This document shows positions 15,968-25,235 of a stretch of 39,241 nucleotides of DNA, piece after piece. The first letter of the stretch is position 1. Every line of letters starts with the position of its first letter. The translations under genes and the position numbers were made by a program. The notes below the pieces were generated by a model that worked only from the letters and a program-made list of their open reading frames with translations, was not told the origin of the DNA and searched no databases. This DNA is from Geothermobacter hydrogeniphilus (GTDB taxonomy: Bacteria > Desulfobacterota > Desulfuromonadia > Desulfuromonadales > Geothermobacteraceae). The stretch is taken from positions 1 to 39,241 of the forward strand of contig NZ_PPFX01000041.1 in NCBI RefSeq assembly GCF_002898515.1, written 5' to 3'.

Positions 15968-17101
15968 GTGGAACGACCTGATCTGGCCCCCTATGCCGCA
16001 CGAAGCAGTGCCAGCCGGGGGCGAAAGTACGATGAACCCTACAAGGACGATCGCCCCGCCTTCGAGCGGGACCGGGACCGCATCATTCATTGTGCCGCGT
16101 TTCGGCGACTGGAATACAAGACCCAGGTTTTCGTCAACCATGAAGGGGATTATTACCGAACCCGTCTGACCCATTCCCTGGAGGTGGCCCAGATCGCCCG
16201 CGGTATTGCCCGGCGGATGAGTCTGAACGAAGACCTGACCGAAGCCCTGGCCCTGGCTCATGACCTGGGCCATACGCCTTTCGGCCACACCGGGGAACAT
16301 GCCCTGAACAAGCTGATGAAGGATCACGGCGGTTTTGAACACAATCGCCAGTCACTGCGTGTTGTCGAGGAACTTGAAGAGCGTTATCCGGGCTTCCCCG
16401 GCCTGAACCTCTCCTGGGAGACCCGGGAGGGAATCATCAAGCATTCCAGCGATTACGACCGTCCCGACAGCGGCGCGGCGAATGATTACGAACCGGGGTT
16501 GCGTCCGAGCCTTGAGGCCCAGATCATAGATCTGGCGGACGAGATCGCCTACAACAATCATGATATCGATGATGGGCTTAAATCCGGCTATATCTGTCTT
16601 CAGCAGCTGGCCGAAATTCCTCTCTGGCAGACGACCTATGAACGGGTCGCCGACAAATTTCCTGCCATCGATCCTGAACGTCATGTTCACCAGACCATCA
16701 GTCACCTGATAGGGGTTCTGATCAGTGACGTTGTCGAGTACAGTCGTGCCATGCTCAACTCCGGCGGGATTGATTCTCCCGAAGCGGTGCGTCAGCAACC
16801 GGAACGGCTTATCGCTTTCAGCGCCGAGATGAATGAGAAAAACCATCAATTGAAACGTTTCCTCTACGAAAAGCTCTATTGTCATTACAAGGTTGAACGA
16901 ATGCGTTTGAAGGCTGAGCGGTTTCTGACGCAGCTGTTTGAAACCTACAGACAGAATCCAACCCTGCTCCCCGATAGCTATCAGCAGCGATTTTCTTCCA
17001 TCGGCATCGAGCGGGTGATCTGCGACTACCTGGCGGGTATGACCGACCGCTATGCCCAGGACGAATACAAGCGCCTGTTCGAACCATTTGAACGGGTCTG
17101 A
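15968..17101 (+). CDS. dgt: Deoxyguanosinetriphosphate triphosphohydrolase-like HD protein
   Basis: 377 residues from GTG 15968. The HD-type dNTPase pattern is complete: RDRDRIIHCAAFRRLEYKTQ, RLTHSLEVAQIAR (first His), ALAHDLGHTPFGHTGE (HD pair at about residues 98-99), and IIDLADEIAYNNHDIDDGL. It hydrolyses dNTPs, classically dGTP, to the nucleoside and triphosphate. The length fits the dgtA-type proteins rather than the longer Escherichia coli Dgt. I chose GTG 15968 because AGGAG lies just ahead of it. The frame is open to a TTG at 15911, but that adds 19 residues without family likeness. Confidence 0.92.
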   Translation: MERPDLAPYAARSSASRGRKYDEPYKDDRPAFERDRDRIIHCAAFRRLEYKTQVFVNHEGDYYRTRLTHSLEVAQIARGIARRMSLNEDLTEALALAHDLGHTPFGHTGEHALNKLMKDHGGFEHNRQSLRVVEELEERYPGFPGLNLSWETREGIIKHSSDYDRPDSGAANDYEPGLRPSLEAQIIDLADEIAYNNHDIDDGLKSGYICLQQLAEIPLWQTTYERVADKFPAIDPERHVHQTISHLIGVLISDVVEYSRAMLNSGGIDSPEAVRQQPERLIAFSAEMNEKNHQLKRFLYEKLYCHYKVERMRLKAERFLTQLFETYRQNPTLLPDSYQQRFSSIGIERVICDYLAGMTDRYAQDEYKRLFEPFERV

Positions 17102-17178
17102 TCAACGATTGCGGCGGTTTTGACAAACAGCAGCTTCCCGCTATGGTAGTAACAGGGGGAGAAAGCGGGCGGAAAGGA

Positions 17179-18738
17179 ATGAAAAAGACGGGTTGGCGTC
17201 TCCCGTTCAGCGGTCTGCGGCGGATTGTCTTTTATTACCTTGTTCTGGGGGCGGCTTGGGCCTTCTGTTCCGACCCGCTGCTGAAGCTGTTGATCGACGA
17301 TCCGCGGTTGCGCGAGTTGCTGCATCCTTTCAGGGATATTTTCTTTTTTGTCCTGACTGGTTTTTTTCTCTACCTGGTTCTCGAACGCTACCTGAAAGTG
17401 TTGCGCCGCGGCGACCGAAAACTCTACCACGCGGCCTATCATGACAGCCTCACCGGGCTGGCCAATCAGCTGCGATTCCAGAATCTCCTCGAAGAAACCC
17501 TCTCCGAACTGTCGGGCGGTGACAACAAAGCCGCAATCCTGCTGCTGGACCTGGACCGTTTCCGCACCGTTGTCCGGACCCTCGGCCACAGTGTCGGCAA
17601 CCGGCTGCTCAAGGAAATCGCCCGACGATTGCAGTCCTGTCTCGACCCGCAGGCCCTGCTGTCACGCTTCAGCGGCGATGAATTTGCCGTGCTGTTGCCG
17701 TCCATCGAGCACAGCGACCAGGTTGCCGGCGTTGCCGAGTCCCTGCAGAAGTGCCTCAAGGAACCTTTCCCCTTTGTCGAACATGGACTCCACTTAAGCG
17801 GCAGCATCGGCATCGCGATCTATCCCCATGATGGCCATGATGCCATCACGTTGCTGAAAAATGCCGAGGTGGCCCGCAGCCGCGCCAAAGAAATGGGAGG
17901 ACATGGCTTCCAGTTCTACTTCCCGGAGATGAACGAGTTTTTTCTACAGTCGCTGATCCTCGAAAACCGCCTTCATACAGCTCTGGAGAGGAATGAACTG
18001 GGAGTTCGTTATCAGCCGCTGCTCCACCTGCATCGCAGCCGGATCAGCGGCTTAGAGGCCCTGATCTGCTGGAGGTACCCTGATGGCGAATCGATCTCAC
18101 CGGAACGTTTCATCCCGCTGGCTGAGGAAACCGGCCTGATCGAGCCGATCGGCGAGTGGGTTTTGACCCGGGCCTGCCGTCAGAACCATCACTGGCAGCA
18201 GCGGGGGCTGCCGCCGCAGCGGATGGCGGTCAACGTTTCGGTACGGCAGTTTTTCCAACCAGGGTTCTTCGACATGGTATGCCGGGTGCTGGAAAATACC
18301 GGGCTGGCTCCCAAATGGCTGGCACTGGAATTAACTGAGAGCATGTTGATGCAGGACGTGGAACAGGCTCGAAAGTTGCTGGCCGACCTCAGACATCTTG
18401 GTGTCAAGGTGGTGATCGACGACTTCGGCACCGGTTATTCGTCGCTCAGCTACCTTAAACGGTTTCCGGTTGACGGTTTGAAAATCGACCAGTCCTTTAT
18501 CGAAGGCATTCCCCGGGACCACGGCGACACGGCCTTGACGGCGGCCATCATCGCCATGGGGCACGCGCTTGGGTTGGAGGTGATCGCCGAGGGGGTCGAA
18601 CGGCTGGAACAGTATCGGTTTTTAAAGGAAAAAGGATGCGACCGCATCCAGGGGTACCTCTTCCATCCGCCCCTCACCGCCGATGAATGCACCGGGCTGC
18701 TGATGGAGCGGCGGCTGGAATCGATTGTTCTTAACTAG
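17179..18738 (+). CDS. Membrane GGDEF-EAL protein with altered signature residues
   Basis: 519 residues from ATG 17179. ATG 17143 is an in-frame alternative without a ribosome site, whereas GGAAAGGA directly precedes 17179. Two membrane helices lie at about 12-30 and 51-70, then a GGDEF domain at about 80-245 and an EAL domain at about 260-515. The cyclase signature reads SGDEF (165-169, first Gly replaced by Ser). The EAL signature reads EALICW (293-298), with Cys in place of the usual Arg of EALxRW that helps hold the ligand phosphate. The other EAL motifs (ELTESML, DDFGTGYSSL, LKIDQSFI, AEGVE) are present. It resembles the 6389 protein across both domains. It could be active, weakened or a c-di-GMP receptor. 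Confidence 0.9.
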   Translation: MKKTGWRLPFSGLRRIVFYYLVLGAAWAFCSDPLLKLLIDDPRLRELLHPFRDIFFFVLTGFFLYLVLERYLKVLRRGDRKLYHAAYHDSLTGLANQLRFQNLLEETLSELSGGDNKAAILLLDLDRFRTVVRTLGHSVGNRLLKEIARRLQSCLDPQALLSRFSGDEFAVLLPSIEHSDQVAGVAESLQKCLKEPFPFVEHGLHLSGSIGIAIYPHDGHDAITLLKNAEVARSRAKEMGGHGFQFYFPEMNEFFLQSLILENRLHTALERNELGVRYQPLLHLHRSRISGLEALICWRYPDGESISPERFIPLAEETGLIEPIGEWVLTRACRQNHHWQQRGLPPQRMAVNVSVRQFFQPGFFDMVCRVLENTGLAPKWLALELTESMLMQDVEQARKLLADLRHLGVKVVIDDFGTGYSSLSYLKRFPVDGLKIDQSFIEGIPRDHGDTALTAAIIAMGHALGLEVIAEGVERLEQYRFLKEKGCDRIQGYLFHPPLTADECTGLLMERRLESIVLN

Positions 18739-18739
18739 C

Positions 18740-18842
18740 AAAAACGCCCATCTGCTGCGTTGTCCTCCCCCCGCGTCAACAACGTACCTTCCGGTACGCC
18801 TTATTCCGAGGGGGCTCGGACGCCTTGCATCTGGACATTTTT
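18740..18842 (+). repeat. Divergent fold-back repeat
   Basis: About 103 bp between two converging genes, built like the 140-bp repeat family but with a different sequence. The outer arms AAAAACGCCCATCTGC (18740-18755) and GCATCTGGACATTTTT (about 18827-18842) are imperfect inverted repeats. A C-run and a G-run pair inside them, and the centre is a perfect GTACC-TTCC-GGTAC hairpin (18784-18797). It may work as a bidirectional transcription stop. Confidence 0.7.
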
Positions 18843-18888
18843 CTCAGCCGAGGAGACTCGCTTTTTTCAGCTTTCGGCAGGTACTTGT

Positions 18889-19185
18889 TCAGCGGGGCAG
18901 GGTAATCGTCGGCTCGTCTGCCGGACGGTACAACAGGATGGTCCGACCAAGGATCTGGGCGACGGCCGAGGAGGTGCGGGACGCCAGTCGTTCGGCGACC
19001 TCTTTTCGATCCAGCAGGCAGCCTTCCTGCAGCTTCAGCTTGATTAATTCATGGGCCGTCAACGCTTCGTCGACAGAAGCTTCCAGGGCGGCAGTCAGTT
19101 CGTCTTTGCCGATCATGACAACCGGCTGCAGGTGATGACCAAGCCCGCGCAGGAAACGCCGTTGTTTTCCGGTCAGGGTCTGCAT
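18889..19185 (-). CDS. yhbY: Ribosome assembly RNA-binding protein YhbY
   Basis: 98 residues from ATG 19185. A small CRS1-YhbY (CRM) domain protein: LTGKQRRFLRGLGHHL, PVVMIGKDELT and an EGCLLDRKEVAERLA region that corresponds to the C-terminal helix-strand. YhbY associates with pre-50S ribosomal particles. CGGAG precedes the ATG. The frame stays open upstream to 19239, but the extra 18 residues do not fit the family. A perfect -10 TATAAT lies upstream. Confidence 0.92.
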   Translation of the reverse strand: MQTLTGKQRRFLRGLGHHLQPVVMIGKDELTAALEASVDEALTAHELIKLKLQEGCLLDRKEVAERLASRTSSAVAQILGRTILLYRPADEPTITLPR

Positions 19186-19237
19186 TCGTGTTCTCCGTCC
19201 AGCTGTTCGCGGGCAAAATGCCCGGGGGTAAGCGCGC

Positions 19238-19265
19238 ATTATAGTCTCTTTGCGCGTCGGCGCAA
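19238..19265 (-). promoter_or_regulatory. Promoter of yhbY
   Basis: On the minus strand, -35 TTGCGC (19265-19260) and a perfect -10 TATAAT (19243-19238) are 16 bases apart, about 55 bases ahead of the yhbY ATG. Confidence 0.65.
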
Positions 19266-19286
19266 GTATCTTCCACGGTTTCCCGA

Positions 19287-19598
19287 TTATCGACTCTGTT
19301 CAAGCAGGTAGTTGAGGGCGGCGGCCACATCCGCGTCGCTCAGGGCGGGGTTTCCACCACGCGGCGGCATATGCCCGACAGCCCCCTCGAATCCCCTGAT
19401 CGAGTGTTCGAGCAGCGTGTCCCGTCCCTGGCCGAGGCGTGAGCGCCACCCCTCACGATCTCCGATGCGCTGGGCACCGTGCTTCCCGGTATCATGGCAG
19501 CGGGCACAGGCCTGTCGATAGATCCGGACGCCGGGTTCAGGGACAGGCGCCTGCACACAGGCGGCACAGGCGAAGAGCAACCACAGCCAGCGAATCAT
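19287..19598 (-). CDS. Small exported c-type cytochrome (c5-like)
   Basis: 103 residues from ATG 19598, preceded by GAGGAGG. The N-terminus WLWLLFACAAC is a short export signal, and its cysteines make a lipoprotein anchor possible. The single haem site is CARCH (about residues 31-35). HMPPRGG further on supplies the likely axial Met, a layout like cytochrome c5/cytochrome c555. It would carry electrons in the periplasm. The gene runs divergently from the 19678 lipoprotein gene and lies upstream of yhbY on the same strand; no redox partner gene is adjacent. Confidence 0.86.
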   Translation of the reverse strand: MIRWLWLLFACAACVQAPVPEPGVRIYRQACARCHDTGKHGAQRIGDREGWRSRLGQGRDTLLEHSIRGFEGAVGHMPPRGGNPALSDADVAAALNYLLEQSR

Positions 19599-19677
19599 TG
19601 CCAACCTCCTCAGGCCCTTCCGGGCGGGCCATGGCACGGGAATTCAGGATCGTTCCAATTATGCTACCATAGTTTTT

Positions 19678-20757
19678 ATGCGCGCTATTATTCTCTCTTC
19701 TCTTTTGCTCTGCGTGTGTTTCCTGCTGCTTTCCGGTTGCAGCGATTTCGATTATTACCTGCAGGCGATTGACGGACAGTACGAGATTCTGCACAAAACC
19801 CGCGATATTCACGAGATCATTGCCGATCCGCAGGTCAGCGGGCAGCTGAAGTCCCAGCTGGACCAGGCCCTGCATATCCGCGCCTTTGCCAGTACCTGGC
19901 TGCACCTGCCCGATAACGACAGCTATCGCCGCTATGCCGATCTCGGCCGCCCCTATGTTGTCTGGAATGTGGTTGCCACCCCGGAATTTTCACTGCAGCC
20001 GGTGACCTGGTGTTTTCCAATTGCCGGCTGTGTCCCCTATCGCGGCTATTTCAAGAAGCAGCCGGCGATCGATTTTGCCAGGAAACTCAAGAAGGAAGGG
20101 GATGATGTTCTGGTGTACGGGGTTCAGGCCTATTCGACTCTGAACTGGTTTGATGATCCACTGTTGAACACGTTCAACAACGTATCCGAAACCTACCTGG
20201 CCGCGCTGATTTTTCACGAACTCGCCCATCAGCAGGTCTACCTGCCCGGCGATTCCGATTTCAATGAAGCGTTTGCCAAGACCGTTGAAATGGAAGGCGT
20301 CAAACGCTGGCTGATGATGCACGGCAAATCCCGGCAGGCGGAGCGCTATCGTGAACAGTTGGCGATGGAACGTGATTTTTTACGGCTCGCCCGCACCTGC
20401 CGGCGGCGGCTGCAGACTCTTTATGCGTCGGGGCAGACGCCCGAATTCATGCGGCGTGAAAAGCACCGTCTGATCCGTTCCTTTCAGGACGAAGTTCGAC
20501 GCTTCCGGCAGCAGCGCAATGACGGCAGCGGTTTTTCGGCCTGGCTGGACCCGGCCCTGAATAACGCCCGCTTCGCTTCTTTGAACACCTATTATCAACT
20601 GGTACCGGCTTTTCAGCATTTACTCTCTCTCTACCAGGGAGAACTGGACCCTTTTTATCGCCAGGTCGCAGAAATTGCCGATCGGCCGGCAACCGAACGC
20701 AAACGAATTCTCGCCTTTCTCGGTCGCAGGGAACCGTTCGCCAGCGCCCGTCGTTGA
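19678..20757 (+). CDS. Lipoprotein aminopeptidase family protein (HExxH)
   Basis: 359 residues. Lipoprotein signal: a hydrophobic stretch ending in LLLSGC (Cys near residue 21). The conserved body matches the putative aminopeptidase family (Pfam Aminopep type): QAIDGQYEIL, VVATPEFSLQPVTWCFPIAGCV, YRGYF, and the zinc-peptidase site FHELAHQ followed by DFNEAFA, which supplies the third ligand Glu. The role in the cell is not established. The start ATG has no ribosome site: it is preceded by TATGCTACCATAGTTTTT, so translation may be leaderless or start elsewhere. Confidence 0.85.
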   Translation: MRAIILSSLLLCVCFLLLSGCSDFDYYLQAIDGQYEILHKTRDIHEIIADPQVSGQLKSQLDQALHIRAFASTWLHLPDNDSYRRYADLGRPYVVWNVVATPEFSLQPVTWCFPIAGCVPYRGYFKKQPAIDFARKLKKEGDDVLVYGVQAYSTLNWFDDPLLNTFNNVSETYLAALIFHELAHQQVYLPGDSDFNEAFAKTVEMEGVKRWLMMHGKSRQAERYREQLAMERDFLRLARTCRRRLQTLYASGQTPEFMRREKHRLIRSFQDEVRRFRQQRNDGSGFSAWLDPALNNARFASLNTYYQLVPAFQHLLSLYQGELDPFYRQVAEIADRPATERKRILAFLGRREPFASARR

Positions 20758-20780
20758 AACAGTCAGTCCTTTCTTTTTCT

Positions 20781-20809
20781 TTACAAGACCCCAGTTTTTC
20801 ATTATCTTA
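20781..20809 (+). promoter_or_regulatory. Possible promoter of lepA-lepB
   Basis: -35 TTTACA (20781-20786), 17-base spacer and -10 TATCTT (20804-20809), about 45 bases ahead of lepA. Confidence 0.4.
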
Positions 20810-20853
20810 CGAGATTGCGCGCTGTGCGTACCATCACCCCGTAAAGTCTGCAG

Positions 20854-22659
20854 ATGAATCAGAAATATATACGTAATTTTTCCATTATCGCCCATATCGA
20901 CCACGGCAAATCGACCCTTGCCGACCGCCTGCTCGAAGCCACGGGAGCCTTGTCGGACCGTGAAAAAACCGATCAGTTTCTCGACAAGATGGAACTGGAA
21001 CGGGAACGCGGTATCACCATCAAGGCCCAGGCGGTGCGTCTCACCTATCGTGCCGATGACGGTCATGACTACATTTTCAACCTGATCGACACCCCGGGAC
21101 ATGTCGATTTCTCCTACGAGGTCAGTCGTTCGCTGGCGGCCTGTGAAGGAGCGACGCTGGTGGTTGACGCGTCCCAGGGCGTCGAGGCGCAGACCCTGGC
21201 CAATGTCTACCTGGCCATCGATGAGGATCTTGAGGTCTTTCCGGTGCTCAACAAGATCGATCTGCCCAGTGCCGAACCGGAGCGGGTCTGTGAAGAGATC
21301 GAGGACATTATCGGCCTCGATACTTCGGACGCGGTGCTGGCGAGCGCCAAGGAGGGCCGGGGGATCAAGGAATTTCTTGAAGCCGTCGTGGCCAAGATTC
21401 CGCCGCCGCAGGGTGATCCGGACGCACCGCTCAAGGCACTTATTTTCGACTCCTGGTACGACTCCTACCAGGGAGTCGTCTCCCTGGTCCGGGTCTTCGA
21501 CGGCACGCTCAAAAAGGGTGACAGGATTCGGTTGATGGCAACTGGCAGCAACTACGAAGTCCTCAAGGTCGGGGCGTTTTCCCCCTTTCCGGTTGAATTG
21601 CCGCAACTTGCCGCCGGCGAGGTCGGTTTCGTTATTGCCGGCATCAAGAATATCCAGGATGCCAAGGTCGGGGACACCATCACCCATGATCTGCGCCGGG
21701 CGGAGACGCCGCTGGAAGGTTTTCAGGAAGTCAAACCGATGGTCTTTTCGGGGCTCTACCCGATCGACAATGGTGAATACGATCTGCTGCGCGACGCCAT
21801 GGAAAAACTGCGGTTGAACGATTCGTCCTTCAGCTTCGAACCGGAAAATTCGATGGCGCTCGGATTCGGTTTCCGCTGCGGGTTTCTCGGCCTGCTGCAC
21901 ATGGAAATCATCCAGGAGCGCCTGGAGCGTGAATTCGGCGTCGACCTGATCACCACCGCGCCGACAGTCGTCTACCAGGTCACCTCGACCAAAGGTGAGC
22001 GGTTCGCGGTGGAAAGCGCCAATAAGCTGCCCGACGTGCAGTATATCGAGAAGATCGAGGAGCCGTTCATTCTCGCTTCGATTCATGTTCCCAACGAGTT
22101 CGTTGGCGCGGTGCTGGCCCTCTGCGAAGAAAAACGCGGTATTCAACGCGAAATCAAATACCTCACCGCCAACCGGGTGATGGTGATTTACGAATTGCCG
22201 CTGAATGAAATCGTCCTCGATTTCTTCGATCGCCTCAAGTCAATCACCCGCGGTTATGCCTCGCTCGACTATGAAGCCCTCGACTACCGTGAAAGCGCCC
22301 TGGTGCGTCTGAATATTCTCATCAACGGAGAACCGGTTGACGCCCTGTCGTTGATCGTTCACCGCGACAAGGCACAGTACCGGGGCCGGGAACTGGTTGC
22401 CAGGATGAAGGAATTCATTCCCCGGCAGCAGTACGAGGTCGCCCTGCAGGCGGCCATCGGCAACAAGGTCATTGCCCGTGAGACGGTCAAGGCGCTGCGC
22501 AAGGATGTTACCGCCAAATGTTATGGGGGCGACATCACCCGTAAGCGGAAACTGCTCGAAAAGCAGAAAGAGGGCAAGAAACGCATGAAACAGGTCGGCA
22601 GCGTGGAGTTGCCGCAGGAAGCCTTCCTGGCCATTCTCAAGGTAAAGGAACAGAAATGA
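20854..22659 (+). CDS. lepA: Elongation factor 4 (LepA)
   Basis: 601 residues, full length. A translational GTPase that back-translocates or remodels ribosomes. [14 protein letters not shown] (G1), the switch region with [21 protein letters not shown] (G3) and [10 protein letters not shown] (G4) are all present. Domains II-V follow, and the LepA-specific C-terminal domain ends with [20 protein letters not shown]. Its stop overlaps the lepB start (ATGA), the usual lepA-lepB pairing. Confidence 0.98.
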   Translation: MNQKYIRNFSIIAHIDHGKSTLADRLLEATGALSDREKTDQFLDKMELERERGITIKAQAVRLTYRADDGHDYIFNLIDTPGHVDFSYEVSRSLAACEGATLVVDASQGVEAQTLANVYLAIDEDLEVFPVLNKIDLPSAEPERVCEEIEDIIGLDTSDAVLASAKEGRGIKEFLEAVVAKIPPPQGDPDAPLKALIFDSWYDSYQGVVSLVRVFDGTLKKGDRIRLMATGSNYEVLKVGAFSPFPVELPQLAAGEVGFVIAGIKNIQDAKVGDTITHDLRRAETPLEGFQEVKPMVFSGLYPIDNGEYDLLRDAMEKLRLNDSSFSFEPENSMALGFGFRCGFLGLLHMEIIQERLEREFGVDLITTAPTVVYQVTSTKGERFAVESANKLPDVQYIEKIEEPFILASIHVPNEFVGAVLALCEEKRGIQREIKYLTANRVMVIYELPLNEIVLDFFDRLKSITRGYASLDYEALDYRESALVRLNILINGEPVDALSLIVHRDKAQYRGRELVARMKEFIPRQQYEVALQAAIGNKVIARETVKALRKDVTAKCYGGDITRKRKLLEKQKEGKKRMKQVGSVELPQEAFLAILKVKEQK

Positions 22660-23318
22660 TATTCGGCCGCAAGAAATCGATTCCTTCCGATCTGACAAAA
22701 AAACCCTGGTGGCGCGAGTACGGCGAAGCGCTGCTGGTGGCGGCAATTCTCGCCCTGATCATCCGAACGTTCATTGTGCAGGCATTCAAGATCCCGTCCG
22801 GATCAATGGAGGACACCCTGCTGATCGGTGACCACCTGCTGGTCAACAAGTTCATCTACGGTCTGCCGATTCCTTTTACCAACAAGCATTTCCTCGTCAT
22901 TCGACACCCGCAGCGTGGCGATGTTATCGTTTTTGAGTTTCCTGAAGACGCCGACAAACCCTATTTCGAAAGACGCGATTTCATCAAACGCGTGATCGGC
23001 ACTCCTGGCGACAAGGTCGAGGTGCGCAACAAGCGGGTCTACATCAATGGGAAACTCTACGCCATAGAACAGGAACGCCACAAGGAATCAAGTGTGGTCG
23101 GCCCGCAATATGGTCCACGCGACAACATGCGGCCGGTCGAGGTGCCGCCCGGCAGCTATTTTGTCATGGGGGACAACCGCGATCGCTCCTACGACAGCCG
23201 CTTCTGGGGATTCGTCCCCGAGGGGAACATCAAGGGGCTGGCCTTTATCAAGTACTGGTCCTGGGATTCGAAAAAACACTGGCCGCGCTTCAACCGCATC
23301 GGCCGCCTGATCGAATGA
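22656..23318 (+). CDS. lepB: Signal peptidase I
   Basis: 220 residues. One N-terminal membrane anchor (about residues 23-42) is followed by the catalytic domain. PSGSMEDTL holds the catalytic Ser (about S50), and [14 protein letters not shown] holds the general-base Lys (K111). [14 protein letters not shown] is the conserved box E. It removes signal peptides from exported proteins at the outer face of the inner membrane, for example those of the 1431 product. It is translationally coupled to lepA. Confidence 0.97.
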   Translation: MIFGRKKSIPSDLTKKPWWREYGEALLVAAILALIIRTFIVQAFKIPSGSMEDTLLIGDHLLVNKFIYGLPIPFTNKHFLVIRHPQRGDVIVFEFPEDADKPYFERRDFIKRVIGTPGDKVEVRNKRVYINGKLYAIEQERHKESSVVGPQYGPRDNMRPVEVPPGSYFVMGDNRDRSYDSRFWGFVPEGNIKGLAFIKYWSWDSKKHWPRFNRIGRLIE

Positions 23319-23348
23319 TGCAGGTTTTACCTGAATCACGGTTTTACG

Positions 23349-23378
23349 TTGACTCGGTCCGGCGGCGGCTGATATAGT
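23349..23378 (+). promoter_or_regulatory. Promoter of the pyr operon
   Basis: -35 TTGACT (23349-23354), 18-base spacer and -10 TATAGT (23373-23378), giving a leader that starts near 23385 and reaches the PyrR site and attenuator. Confidence 0.7.
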
Positions 23379-23410
23379 GCGCCGCGAATCACCGTTACAC
23401 GTCTCCTTTT

Positions 23411-23432
23411 AAGTCAATCCCGTGAGATTGAC
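23411..23432 (+). promoter_or_regulatory. PyrR-binding loop (anti-antiterminator) in the pyr leader
   Basis: The hairpin GTCAATC (23413-23419) / GATTGAC (23426-23432) encloses CCGTGA. The segment AATCCCGTGAGATT fits the known PyrR-binding consensus ARUCCNGNGAGGYU at all but one position (A for the third G of the GAGG). It is followed by GGTGTTCG, which could pair with CGAAC..ACC (23464-23474) as an antiterminator, and then by the terminator. UMP-bound PyrR would stabilise this hairpin and allow termination. Confidence 0.75.
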
Positions 23433-23476
23433 AAAGGTGTTCGTCTTGAAACAACAGCTGACTCGAACAATACCCG

Positions 23477-23512
23477 AATACCTTTCCGCCCGGCGCGGAG
23501 AGGTATTTTTTT
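23477..23512 (+). terminator. PyrR-controlled attenuator terminator
   Basis: AATACCTTTCCGC (23477-23489) pairs with GCGGAGAGGTATT (23495-23507), with one G-U pair and a 5-base loop, and ends in seven T's. It lies about 200 bases upstream of pyrR rather than after a gene, as expected of an attenuator. Confidence 0.88.
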
Positions 23513-23518
23513 GTTGTG

Positions 23519-24248
<730 letters not shown>

Positions 24249-24265
24249 CCCTTCCGGAGGGAACC

Positions 24266-25201
24266 ATGTCATTCGGACACAAACATATCCTCGGCATCGA
24301 GCACCTCTCCAGGGAAGATATTTTCCAGATTCTCGATACCGCCGCAGGCTTCAAGGAAATCAACACCCGCGCGATCAAGAAGGTTCCGACCTTGAGAGGC
24401 AGGACCATCATCAATCTCTTCTTCGAGGCCAGCACCCGCACCCGCACGTCGTTTGAAATTGCCGGCAAACGTCTCTCCGCCGATACGGTCAATATTTCGG
24501 CGTCCTCCTCTTCGGTCGTCAAGGGCGAAACTCTCGAAGACACCGCGCGTAACATCGAGGCCATGCATCCGGACATCATCGTCATGCGTCACGGCGCCTC
24601 CGGTGCCCCGCACTACCTGGCCGAACGGCTCGACTGCGCCATTGTCAATGCCGGTGACGGAGCCCACGAGCACCCCAGTCAGGCATTGCTCGACCTTTTC
24701 ACCATCCGCGAAAAGAAGGGTTCTCTTGAGGGATTGAAGGTTGCCATTGTTGGCGATATCGCCCACAGCCGGGTCGCGCGCTCCAACCTCTACGCCCTGA
24801 CCCGGGTCGGGGCTGAAGTCCGGCTGGCCGGCCCCGGCACCATGGTGCCGCCCGGCATCGAAAAACTCGGGGCTGAAGTTCACCATGACATCAACGACGC
24901 GATTCGTGATGCCGACGTGGTGATGATGCTGCGCATCCAGCTTGAACGCCAGGGAAAAACCCTGTTGCCGAGCCTGCGTGAGTTCAGCCGCTTCTACGGA
25001 CTGAACCAGGACAATCTCAAGCTCGCCAGGCCCGACGCGCTGGTCATGCATCCCGGCCCGATGAACCGGGGCGTGGAAATCGCCTCCAGTGTCGCCGACG
25101 GACCGCAGAATGTTATTCTCGACCAGGTGGAAAACGGGGTCGCGGTTCGCATGGCCCTGCTGTACCTGGTGGCCGGCGGCGAAGCTACCGAGGAATCCTG
25201 A
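24266..25201 (+). CDS. pyrB: Aspartate carbamoyltransferase catalytic subunit
   Basis: 311 residues. It makes N-carbamoyl-aspartate from carbamoyl phosphate and aspartate. The carbamoyl-phosphate loop is [12 protein letters not shown] (about residues 53-64). The [12 protein letters not shown] block (about 134-145) and MHPGPMNRG near the C-terminus are conserved. No pyrI regulatory subunit is adjacent, in keeping with enzymes of the PyrR-controlled type. The ATG follows CCGGAGGGAACC. The next gene starts 34 bases downstream. Confidence 0.97.
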   Translation: MSFGHKHILGIEHLSREDIFQILDTAAGFKEINTRAIKKVPTLRGRTIINLFFEASTRTRTSFEIAGKRLSADTVNISASSSSVVKGETLEDTARNIEAMHPDIIVMRHGASGAPHYLAERLDCAIVNAGDGAHEHPSQALLDLFTIREKKGSLEGLKVAIVGDIAHSRVARSNLYALTRVGAEVRLAGPGTMVPPGIEKLGAEVHHDINDAIRDADVVMMLRIQLERQGKTLLPSLREFSRFYGLNQDNLKLARPDALVMHPGPMNRGVEIASSVADGPQNVILDQVENGVAVRMALLYLVAGGEATEES

Positions 25202-25235
25202 CCCCCCGCATTCTATCGACAAGGAGCATTTAAGG

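Noticed and set aside
25089-25235. N-terminal extension of the dihydroorotase frame into pyrB.
   Set aside because: The extra residues are an out-of-frame reading of pyrB; ATG 25236 has AAGGA ahead and begins like the family.
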